From: an uncultured Clostridia bacterium
Lineage (GTDB): Bacteria; Bacillota; Clostridia; Oscillospirales; Oscillospiraceae
Reading direction: 5' to 3'
NCBI GenBank assembly: GCA_945927915.1
Contig: CAMEMX010000072.1
Coordinates: 1 to 7,266, forward strand
DNA: 7,266 nt
Part shown: positions 1 through 7,266 of the stretch, piece by piece
Numbering within the stretch: the stretch's first letter is position 1
Layout: every line of letters starts with the position of its first letter
Translations under genes and position numbers: made by a program
The notes under the pieces: model-generated
The model's database searches: none
Told to the model about the DNA's origin: nothing
What the model saw: only the letters and a program-made list of their open reading frames with translations

Positions 1-4
1 TTCG

Positions 5-307
5 CTATGACAGCGGCTCTGAGATCACATGATGCTCCGCGTCGGACTCCTCCATCATCTTCTGTGCGAAGCCGTTGGCAAAGTCGAAGATGAAATTCTC
101 ATAGTCGATCTGCGCGCCGAAAAGGCGCTCCGCCTTGTCGACCATTTTCTGCACGATGTCCTCCTCGGTGTCCCGCTCCACGTGTTCACTGAGCAGATAG
201 GGCTCGAAGGTGTCCTTCACGATGCCGCTGACGAACTGATACGCCAGAAACAGCGCGACCGCCAGCACGGCGACCTTGATCCACACCGTCCACCAGTAGC
301 GTCCCAT
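5..307 (-). CDS. small single-pass membrane protein of unknown function
   Basis: I do not recognise this family. The 100-residue product has a short N-terminus rich in aromatics (R3, Y4, W5, W6, W9), then one hydrophobic segment at about residues 9-29, which looks like an uncleaved signal anchor. The remaining 70 residues are acidic and probably helical, with an E/D-rich stretch near 41-60 and an aromatic patch near 69-80. Positive charge near the N-terminus suggests N-in, C-out, so the acidic domain may face outward; this is inference. The ATG at 307 is preferred over an in-frame GTG at 316 because the AAGGA site lies 10 bases before the ATG but only one base from the GTG. It sits 53 bases after the uridine phosphorylase gene on the same strand, with no promoter seen between, so co-transcription is likely. 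The gene is complete, ending in TAG four bases from the left edge. Confidence 0.72.
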   Translation of the reverse strand: MGRYWWTVWIKVAVLAVALFLAYQFVSGIVKDTFEPYLLSEHVERDTEEDIVQKMVDKAERLFGAQIDYENFIFDFANGFAQKMMEESDAEHHVISEPLS

Positions 308-316
308 ATCTGTCAC

Positions 317-323
317 TTCCTTT
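317..323 (-). promoter_or_regulatory. ribosome binding site of the small membrane protein gene
   Basis: The minus strand reads AAAGGAA here. The AAGGA core ends 10 bases before the ATG at 307, a workable spacing, but only one base before the GTG at 316. This decides the start in favour of the ATG. Confidence 0.55.
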
Positions 324-326
324 CCG

Positions 327-353
327 TTCTTTCGACGAGCCGTGTCGAAAAAA
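327..353 (-). repeat. inverted repeat (RNA hairpin) between the phosphorylase and the small membrane protein genes
   Basis: The arms TTTCGAC (330-336) and GTCGAAA (344-350) are perfect 7-base complements around a 7-base loop. Read as minus-strand RNA, the stem extends by one G-U and two A-U pairs to 327 and 353. The run of T precedes and forms part of the first arm, and no T run follows the hairpin, so it does not fit an intrinsic terminator on the minus strand. It lies in the short gap after the phosphorylase stop and only a few bases before the ribosome binding site of the next gene, where it could affect mRNA stability or translation. Confidence 0.5.
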
Positions 354-360
354 GTTCCGA

Positions 361-1134
361 TTATTTGTTGTTTGCCTTATCCTGCGCGATCAGCAGCTTG
401 AGCGCTTCGACGCCGACGCGGACGGCGGAGGACGTGTCCTCGCTCATCTTCTGGTCGAGGCCGGCAGCCTCACGCTCCTGGTTCCAGATGACATGGAAGC
501 ACGAGCCGCAGCGGCAGCCGAGGGCGTCGGCCACGACGAACAGGGCGGCGGATTCCATCTCGCTGGCAAGCACGCCGAGGCGCTTCCACGCCTCCCACTT
601 TTGCAGCAGCTCGTAGGAAACGGGCATTTTCGCCGGGCTGTGCTGACCGTAGAACGCGTCCTTGCACTGCACGACGCCGACGTGGGTGCGCTTGCCCATG
701 GCGAGCGATGCCTGACGCAGGGCGATGGTCACGTCGAGGTTGGCAACGGCGGGGTATTCGATCGGCGCATATTCCATCGAGGTATGCTCAAAGCGGATGG
801 CGCCCGTCGCAACGACGACGTCGCCGGACTGGACGTCCAGATTGATGCCGCCGCAGGTGCCGACGCGGATGAAGGTGTCGGCGCCGATGTTGTGCAGCTC
901 CTCCATCGCGATGGAGGCCGACGGGCCGCCGATGCCGGTGGAGCAGACGCTGACCTTTTCACCCAGCAGGGTACCGGTATAGATATTGTACTCGCGGTTC
1001 TGACCGATATGCACGGGGTTGTCGAAGAGCTTTGCAATGGACTCGCAGCGGCCGGGGTCGCCGGGGAGGATGCAGTAACGGCCGACGTCGCCCTCGACGC
1101 AGTGAATATGGAACTGTTTATCAAGCTGTTGCAT
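361..1134 (-). CDS. udp: uridine phosphorylase-family nucleoside phosphorylase
   Basis: The predicted cytoplasmic enzyme would cleave uridine with phosphate to uracil and ribose 1-phosphate, in pyrimidine salvage. At 257 residues it matches the length of E. coli Udp. Family motifs are clear: the phosphate loop GDPGR (25-29, R29), R47 in [12 protein letters not shown] (64-72), R90 and T93 of RVGT, F161 with Q164 in the base-binding loop, and ASEMESAAL (190-198), whose E192, M193 and E194 contact ribose. Where hexameric purine phosphorylases carry a catalytic SD, this protein has WN (217-218), which favours the uridine branch. The loop lacks the arginine that follows the glutamine in E. coli Udp, so exact base preference is uncertain. 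It is rich in cysteine, with C207, C209 and C212 clustered. An AGGAG site (1143-1147) lies 8 bases before the ATG, and the gene has its own promoter upstream. Family is near certain; the substrate is less so. Confidence 0.92.
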   Translation of the reverse strand: MQQLDKQFHIHCVEGDVGRYCILPGDPGRCESIAKLFDNPVHIGQNREYNIYTGTLLGEKVSVCSTGIGGPSASIAMEELHNIGADTFIRVGTCGGINLDVQSGDVVVATGAIRFEHTSMEYAPIEYPAVANLDVTIALRQASLAMGKRTHVGVVQCKDAFYGQHSPAKMPVSYELLQKWEAWKRLGVLASEMESAALFVVADALGCRCGSCFHVIWNQEREAAGLDQKMSEDTSSAVRVGVEALKLLIAQDKANNK

Positions 1135-1142
1135 GATACACT

Positions 1143-1147
1143 CTCCT
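1143..1147 (-). promoter_or_regulatory. ribosome binding site of the uridine phosphorylase gene
   Basis: AGGAG on the minus strand, inside GAGGAGAG, sits 8 bases before the ATG at 1134. This is a strong, well-spaced site that supports the chosen start. Confidence 0.75.
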
Positions 1148-1170
1148 CATTATAAAAGTTTGGTAGGTTA

Positions 1171-1199
1171 AGTATAGCGCAAAACCGCAAAAACGGCAA
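1171..1199 (-). promoter_or_regulatory. sigma-A-type promoter for the uridine phosphorylase gene
   Basis: On the minus strand a -35 box TTGCCG (1194-1199, 4 of 6 consensus bases) and a -10 box TATACT (1171-1176, 5 of 6) are separated by exactly 17 bases. Transcription would start near 1164, giving a leader of about 30 bases before the ATG at 1134 that contains the ribosome binding site. The 17-base spacer holds a tandem near-repeat, TTTTGCGG then TTTTGCGC. The promoter makes the phosphorylase and the small membrane protein gene a separate unit from the polC operon. Confidence 0.7.
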
Positions 1200-1269
1200 C
1201 CGATTTTCGCTTTTCACGCGATTCTTTGTGATTCTGCACGAAAGCATGGGGCATTTTTTGTGAAAAACC

Positions 1270-4200
1270 TTAAAAAAGCGTCATCTGCGTGCTCTCCGGC
1301 AGATCGCCGAACGCGCCGGCCTCCTTCAGCTTTTCGATGTGCGTCTTGGAGACCTTCGGGCAGGCGGCGGCGAATTCCTCAATGGAGACGAACGCTCTGC
1401 CCTCGCGCCCGCTGCAAATGTCCCACGCTGCTGTCTCGCCGAGGCCGGAGACGGAGACGAACGGCGGCAGGAGCTTGCCGTCCTTGATGACGAATTTCGT
1501 CGCCTCGGACTCGTACAGGCTCATGTCCGCGAACTCGAAGCCGCGCAGATAGAACTCATAGCAGACCTCCAGCGTGGTCAGCAGGTCGTCGTCCTTGGCG
1601 GAGCGGTCGGGATTGCCGGAGATCGCCTTGATATGCGCCTTGACCGTCTCCATGCCGTGCGTCATCATCACCGCGTCAAAGCCGTCCTTCTGGCTGCGGC
1701 GGTAGAAATACGCCGCGTAAAATGCCAGCGGATGATGCACCTTGAACCACGCGATGCGGAAGGCCATCATGACGTAGGCGGCGGCGTGCGCCTTGGGGAA
1801 GAGGTACTGGATCTTCTTGCACGAGCCGATGTACCATTCCGGCACGCCGTGGTCGATCATCTCCTGCTCCGCGCCGTCGGGCAGTCCCCTGCCCTTACGG
1901 ACGGACTCCATGATCTTGAAGGCGCGTTTTTCGGGCATTCCGCACTTGATGAGATAGAGCATGATGTCGTCGCGGCAGCCGATGGCCTGTCCGACGGTGG
2001 CCGTACCGCTGAGGATGAGATCCTTGGCGTTGCCGAGCCACACGTCCGTGCCGTGGGAGAAGCCGGACAGTCGGATGAGGGTGTCGAACTGGTCGGGCTT
2101 TGTGTCGACCAGCATCCCGCGCACGAAGCTCGTGCCGAATTCGGGGATGGCGACCGCGCCCGTCGGCCCCAGAATGGGGTCGTTCTCATAGCCGAGCACC
2201 TTGCTCGTAACGAAGATCGACATGGTATCCTTGTCGTCCAGGGGGATCTTCTGGGCGTTGACGCCCGTCAGATCCTCCATCATGCGGATCATCGTCGGGT
2301 CATCGTGACCGAGCATATCGAGCTTGAGCAGATTTGCCTCCATCGAGTGATATTCAAAATGGGTCGTGATGATGTCCGTGTTCACGTCGTCGGCGGGGTG
2401 CTGCACGGGGCAGAAATCCCAGATCTCGTTCTCCTGCGGGATGACAACGAGGCCGCCGGGGTGCTGACCCGTCGTCCGGCGCACATCGACACAGCCGGCG
2501 GCAAGGCGGTTTTCCTCCGCGCGGCTGACGGTCATGTTCCGCTCCGCGAGGAATTTTTTGACATAGCCGAAGGCGGTCTTCTCCGCGACGGTGCCGATCG
2601 TGCCGGCACGGAAGACGTGGCTCGCGCCGAACATCGAAACGCAGTAGGCGTGCGCTCTGGACTGGTATTCGCCGGAGAAGTTGAGGTCGATGTCGGGCAC
2701 CTTGTCGCCGCCGAAGCCGAGGAAGGTCTCGAACGGGATGTTGAAGCCGTCCTTGTCGAGCTTTTCGCCGCACTCCGGGCAGACGGCGTCCGGCAGGTCG
2801 GCGCCGCAGTTGATGCCCTCCGGCACATCGAACGAGCAGTATTTACACTTCGGGCAGCGGTAATGCGCCGGCAGGGAGTTGACCTCCGTGATGCCGGACA
2901 TATAGGCCACCAGCGACGAGCCGACCGAACCACGCGAGCCGACGAGATAGCCGTTTTCCAGCGAGTTCTGCACGAGCTTCTGCGCGGACATATAGATGAC
3001 GTCATAGTGGCAGGTGATGATGTCGTGCAGCTCCGTCTCGACGCGCTTGGTGACCAGCTCCGGCGGGTTTTCGCCGTAGAGACGGTGCAGCTTGCCGTAG
3101 ACCAGCGATTTTAAGTCCTCCACGGAGTTTTCGATCTTCGGCGGGAAGAGGTTGTTCGGCAGGGGGCGGACGGTCTCGCACATATCCGCGATGGCGTTCG
3201 GATTCGTCACGACGACCTCAAACGCCTTGTCCGCGCCGAGGTAGGAAAATTCCTCCAGCATCTCGTCCGTCGTGCGGAAATAGAGCGGATTTTCGCGGTC
3301 GCAGTCGGAAAAGCCCTTCGTCGCCAGCAGAATGCGGCGGTAGATCTCGTCCTCCGGGTTGAGGAAATGCACGTCGCCCGTCGCGCAGACGGGCTTGCCC
3401 AATTCTTCTCCGAGGCGCACGATGGTGCGGTTGAAGTCGCGCAGCTGCTCTTCGTCCTTGGCAAGGCCGTCTGCGAGCATGAAGCGGTTGTTGCTCAGCG
3501 GCTGGATCTCCAGAAAATCGTAGAACGAGGCAATGCGCTTCAGCTCCGCCCAGCTTTTGTGGGCGAGGATCGCCTGGAACAGCTCGCCGGCCTCGCAGGC
3601 GGAGCCGATGATGAGGCCCTCGCGCAGCTCCGTCAGGCGCGATTTCGGCATACGCGGGTTGCGCTTGTAATATTTGAGGTGGGCGTCGGAGATCAGGTGG
3701 TACAGATTCCGCAGACCCGTCTGGTTCTTGGCAAAGACGATGATGTGCTTGGCGCGGCGGTCGGTGATCCTGCCGCCGGAGCGCAGCGCGACCATGTCGG
3801 CGTTGATGTCCTGAATGTCGTTCAGGCCGCGCTCTGCCAGCATCTTGGCAAAGCGCAGGTAGAGGTAGCCGCACGTCAGCGCGTCGTCCGAGGCGCGGTG
3901 GTGGTTGAAGTCCGGCAGGCTCAGGGCGTCGGCTACGATGTTCAGCTTGTGCTTGGAAAGCTGGGGCATCAGGTTCTGCGACAGGACGAGGGTGTCGATA
4001 TAGGTCGGGTCAAAACCGATACCCAGCTTCTCGCACGCCGCCGTCAGGAAGCCGACGTCAAAGTCGGCGTTGTGCGCCACGAGCGGACGGTCGCCGCAGA
4101 AGCGCAGAAATTCCGGCAGCGCCTCACTGATGTCCGGCGCACCCTTGAGCATCGCGTCGGTGATGCCCGTGAGCTTGATGTTCTCCGGGTCGAGGCGGCG

Positions 4201-5562
4201 CTTCGGGTCGACGAAGGTCTGGAAGGTGTCGACCACCTCGCCGCCGCGCAGGATGACCGCGCCGATCTCCGTGATAACGTCGTTGAACGACGACAGTCCC
4301 GTCGTCTCCAGGTCGAAGGCGACAAATTCGCCCTCCAGCTCCATGCGTTTTTCGCCGTGGACGGCGATGCGGTCGTCGACGTCATTTACATAATATCCCT
4401 CGCAGCCGTAGAGGATCTTGATATTTTTGTCCGTCCCTGCGACCTTGTTCTTGCTGGCCTTGAGTGCATCCGGGAAGGACGAGGCTACGCCGTGGTCGGT
4501 GATGGCGATGGCCTTGTGCCCCCAGCGGGCAGCCGTTGCAACGGCCTCGCCGGTCTTGGTCAGCGCGTCCATCATGGACATCGTGGTGTGCAGGTGCAGC
4601 TCGACGCGCTTTTCCGGCGCGGTGTCCTGCCGCTGCGGCGCGTCCATGCGCATGATGCCGTAGGGCCGGATGACCAGCTCCCTGGCGTAGTTGTCATAGT
4701 CCACCTTGCCCTGCACGCGCACCCAGAGGCCGGGCTTTTTGATCGTGTCCGTGATGGGCTTGGCGGTGTCGCCCTTGAGGAAATCGCTGATGCGGACGGA
4801 GCCGGTATAGTCCGTCATGTCGAAGGCGACGACGGTCGCGGCGCGCTTGTTGATCTCGCGGTGGTCGACGGCAAAGATCCTGCCCTCGACGATGACGCGC
4901 TCGCTCTGGCGGTCGAGGGTGATCTCGCGCATCGGCGTCGCGGCGCCCTTGAAGGGCTTGCCGAAGAGCGCCTGCTGCGGCTGCTCCGCCTTCTTTTCGC
5001 CGGAGGGAGCGGCGGCAGGCATCGCCGGCAGGTCGCGCGCGGCCTCGCGGCGCAGGCGCTCGGTCTCGGCAAAGAGCGCCTCGCCGCTCAGCTCGCTGCC
5101 CGCGACGACCTGAATTTTCGTCTCAACGCCGAAGCGGTCGCGGATATAGCTTTCCACGGCGGACAGGTGCGGCGCAAGCAGATCCTTGCCGTTGGCACGC
5201 AGGTGCAGCGCGCTCTCTCCCGCGGAAAGCTCCCAGCGGCAGCCCGCCAAAATCGCCGCCGCGGGCGAAAACCGCGAAACGATCAGGCGCGAAAGCTCCT
5301 GCCCGTCGAGAAGCTGCAGCGCCTCCGCCGGAAAATGCGGCGCGATGGTCACGCTGCGCAGGCCGTACAACGCGCAAAGCGCCTGCGCCGTCTGCGCAAG
5401 CGCCTGCGCCGGAAGATAGGCCGGCATTTGCAGCGTCAGCATGACGGAGCGGTTGTCCCGGTCGATCTCGGCATGACTGACCGCCGCCTGCGACAGCGCT
5501 TCGCGCAGCGGTTCGTCCGGCTGATATTCAAAAAACATTTCCAGAAAAGGGAATGTGCTCAT
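1270..5562 (-). CDS. polC: DNA polymerase III alpha subunit, Gram-positive type PolC
   Basis: This is the main replicative polymerase of Bacillota, copying chromosomal DNA at the fork with built-in 3'-5' proofreading. The 1430 residues match the family length (B. subtilis about 1437). Domains in order: N-terminal domain (about 1-200); OB fold (about 215-312); PHP first half with H323, H325, D356 and H357; an inserted DEDDh exonuclease with D417, E419, D502, H555 and D560; PHP second half with D730 and H732; a zinc module with C903, C906, C928 and C931; and the palm with D957 and D959 in PDIDLNFSG plus the third aspartate D1082. The 125-residue gap from D957 to D1082 equals that recalled for Geobacillus PolC (973 to 1098). 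QHPGG surrounds H1034. The last five residues, QMTLF, match the beta-clamp binding motif (QLSLF in B. subtilis). The start follows an AGGAG site six bases upstream, nine bases after ispG. No damage is seen. Confidence 0.99.
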   Translation of the reverse strand: MSTFPFLEMFFEYQPDEPLREALSQAAVSHAEIDRDNRSVMLTLQMPAYLPAQALAQTAQALCALYGLRSVTIAPHFPAEALQLLDGQELSRLIVSRFSPAAAILAGCRWELSAGESALHLRANGKDLLAPHLSAVESYIRDRFGVETKIQVVAGSELSGEALFAETERLRREAARDLPAMPAAAPSGEKKAEQPQQALFGKPFKGAATPMREITLDRQSERVIVEGRIFAVDHREINKRAATVVAFDMTDYTGSVRISDFLKGDTAKPITDTIKKPGLWVRVQGKVDYDNYARELVIRPYGIMRMDAPQRQDTAPEKRVELHLHTTMSMMDALTKTGEAVATAARWGHKAIAITDHGVASSFPDALKASKNKVAGTDKNIKILYGCEGYYVNDVDDRIAVHGEKRMELEGEFVAFDLETTGLSSFNDVITEIGAVILRGGEVVDTFQTFVDPKRRLDPENIKLTGITDAMLKGAPDISEALPEFLRFCGDRPLVAHNADFDVGFLTAACEKLGIGFDPTYIDTLVLSQNLMPQLSKHKLNIVADALSLPDFNHHRASDDALTCGYLYLRFAKMLAERGLNDIQDINADMVALRSGGRITDRRAKHIIVFAKNQTGLRNLYHLISDAHLKYYKRNPRMPKSRLTELREGLIIGSACEAGELFQAILAHKSWAELKRIASFYDFLEIQPLSNNRFMLADGLAKDEEQLRDFNRTIVRLGEELGKPVCATGDVHFLNPEDEIYRRILLATKGFSDCDRENPLYFRTTDEMLEEFSYLGADKAFEVVVTNPNAIADMCETVRPLPNNLFPPKIENSVEDLKSLVYGKLHRLYGENPPELVTKRVETELHDIITCHYDVIYMSAQKLVQNSLENGYLVGSRGSVGSSLVAYMSGITEVNSLPAHYRCPKCKYCSFDVPEGINCGADLPDAVCPECGEKLDKDGFNIPFETFLGFGGDKVPDIDLNFSGEYQSRAHAYCVSMFGASHVFRAGTIGTVAEKTAFGYVKKFLAERNMTVSRAEENRLAAGCVDVRRTTGQHPGGLVVIPQENEIWDFCPVQHPADDVNTDIITTHFEYHSMEANLLKLDMLGHDDPTMIRMMEDLTGVNAQKIPLDDKDTMSIFVTSKVLGYENDPILGPTGAVAIPEFGTSFVRGMLVDTKPDQFDTLIRLSGFSHGTDVWLGNAKDLILSGTATVGQAIGCRDDIMLYLIKCGMPEKRAFKIMESVRKGRGLPDGAEQEMIDHGVPEWYIGSCKKIQYLFPKAHAAAYVMMAFRIAWFKVHHPLAFYAAYFYRRSQKDGFDAVMMTHGMETVKAHIKAISGNPDRSAKDDDLLTTLEVCYEFYLRGFEFADMSLYESEATKFVIKDGKLLPPFVSVSGLGETAAWDICSGREGRAFVSIEEFAAACPKVSKTHIEKLKEAGAFGDLPESTQMTLF

Positions 5563-5568
5563 CTTCTT

Positions 5569-5571
5569 CTC

Positions 5572-5573
<2 letters not shown>
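5569..5573 (-). promoter_or_regulatory. polC ribosome binding site overlapping the ispG stop codon
   Basis: AGGAG on the minus strand ends six bases before the polC ATG at 5562. The ispG stop codon TAG (5572-5574) supplies the first two bases, giving TAGGAG. Ribosomes ending ispG therefore stop on the polC start signal, an arrangement that favours translational coupling. Confidence 0.75.
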
Positions 5574-6609
<1,036 letters not shown>

Positions 6610-6615
6610 TTGTCT

Positions 6616-6620
6616 TCCTC
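6616..6620 (-). promoter_or_regulatory. ispG ribosome binding site just after the protease stop codon
   Basis: GAGGA on the minus strand lies one base after the TGA stop of the membrane protease gene (6622-6624) and six bases before the ispG ATG at 6609. It confirms the ispG start and the tight operon packing. Confidence 0.7.
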
Positions 6621-6621
6621 G

Positions 6622-7266
6622 TCAGGTGAATAATTGGAAAATATCCTTAAAGGTGATCAGCGCCATCACGATCAGCAGTACGATCATGAACGCAGCGTTC
6701 AGATACGCCTCATATTTCGGGTTAAGCTTGCGGCGCAGGAGCTTTTCCGCAGCCGCCGTCACGAGAAGGCAGACCACCCGTCCGCCGTCGAGCGCGGGGA
6801 TGGGCAGAAGATTCATCACCGCGAGGTTGACGGCGATCAGGGCGAACATATAAAGCACATACAAAACGCCCTCACCGACCGACTCGGATTTCGCGCTCTG
6901 CTCCGTCACGACGGAGACGATGCCCACCGGGCCTGCCATATCCTTCAGGCCGGCACGGCCCGTGAACAGGTCGGACAGCCCCATGCGCGCCATGCGCACA
7001 AAGTCCCGGCAGGTGTTCCACGAGTAGGACAGCACCCCACCGAAGCTCTTTTCCGTAATGTCGATGGTGAAGCCATAATATTTCTGCTCGCCCGTGCCGT
7101 AGTCGCGCTGCATGGTCACATCGTTGAGCGTGACCTTCTCCCCGTCGCGGATGACCACAAGGTCATGCACGCCGGAGCTTTCGCGGTCGAGCAGCATGGT
7201 GATGTCGCTGCCGACATAGACGCGCTCGCCGTCGATGGAATAGAATTCGTCGCCGGGCTGCAGCAC
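6622..7266 (-). CDS. rseP: RseP/RasP-type M50 site-2 membrane metalloprotease, C-terminal part
   Basis: This family cuts substrates within the membrane during regulated intramembrane proteolysis, for example anti-sigma factors already cut by a site-1 protease, and in Bacillota also remnant signal peptides. The visible 214 residues begin inside a PDZ domain (LQPGD and SIDG, about residues 2-13, continuing to about 55). A linker follows with MAGPVGIV, then a membrane segment leading into NLLPIPALDGG, whose D160 (fragment numbering) is the expected third zinc ligand. A last membrane segment occupies about 190-207. The HExxH zinc motif and the first part of the PDZ domain must lie beyond the right edge. 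The GTG at 7264-7266 is very likely an internal valine codon, not a start. The gene ends in TGA 12 bases before ispG. The substrate cannot be told from this fragment. Confidence 0.95.
   Translation of the reverse strand: MLQPGDEFYSIDGERVYVGSDITMLLDRESSGVHDLVVIRDGEKVTLNDVTMQRDYGTGEQKYYGFTIDITEKSFGGVLSYSWNTCRDFVRMARMGLSDLFTGRAGLKDMAGPVGIVSVVTEQSAKSESVGEGVLYVLYMFALIAVNLAVMNLLPIPALDGGRVVCLLVTAAAEKLLRRKLNPKYEAYLNAAFMIVLLIVMALITFKDIFQLFT

Noticed and set aside
314..316. GTG as the start codon of the small membrane protein
   Set aside because: The AAGGA site would lie only one base upstream, too close. The ATG three codons later has workable spacing.
29..616. A plus-strand open frame overlapping the small membrane protein and the end of udp
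   Set aside because: It crosses two minus-strand genes and their gap, has no motif, and has a composition expected from antisense translation.
1149..1154. A perfect TATAAT on the minus strand just upstream of udp
   Set aside because: No -35 box lies 16-18 bases upstream, and transcription from it would start at or inside the ribosome binding site. The TTGCCG/TATACT pair further upstream is better placed.
1207..1221. Small inverted repeat TCGC/GCGA in the polC-udp gap, a possible terminator
   Set aside because: Four base pairs with a 7-base loop and no T run on the minus strand; too weak to call.
1339..3114. A 591-codon open frame on the plus strand opposite the 3' half of polC
   Set aside because: Same cause: an antisense shadow with H/D/R/V-rich composition and no family motif.
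7264..7266. GTG at the right edge as the start of the membrane protease
   Set aside because: The protein begins in the middle of a PDZ domain and lacks the HExxH zinc motif, so the true start is outside the window and this is an internal valine.

Overview
The window looks like a piece of a Bacillota (Firmicutes) chromosome, most likely a GC-rich Clostridia member such as an Oscillospirales gut anaerobe. The basis is a full-length PolC, the replicative polymerase typical of Bacillota, next to a rseP-type protease and ispG in the order usual for clostridial chromosomes. The DNA is clearly GC-rich by eye, with many codons ending in G or C. The order-level placement is inference, not proof.

All supported genes lie on the minus strand, so they read from right to left. 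First comes the C-terminal part of an M50 site-2-type membrane protease (RseP/RasP family), whose 5' part lies beyond the right edge. Twelve bases later ispG begins (an iron-sulfur enzyme of the MEP isoprenoid pathway), and nine bases after that polC (DNA polymerase III alpha, Gram-positive type, 1430 residues). The tight spacing, with Shine-Dalgarno sites at or directly after the preceding stop codon, indicates one transcript. In related genomes this run usually starts upstream with cdsA and dxr, but those genes are not visible here.

A gap of 135 bases follows polC. It holds a good sigma-A-type promoter for the next gene, a uridine phosphorylase-family nucleoside phosphorylase, but no clear terminator for the polC transcript. 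After the phosphorylase comes a short gap with an inverted repeat, then a gene for a roughly 100-residue single-pass membrane protein that I do not recognise. It ends at the left edge.

Functionally, the right three genes join membrane proteolysis, isoprenoid precursor synthesis and chromosome replication in a growth-related operon. The left two form a separate unit for nucleoside salvage plus an unknown membrane protein. I see no mobile element, CRISPR array, tRNA, rRNA, defence system or other accessory cargo. Most of the window is ordinary housekeeping DNA, and the findings below are modest.
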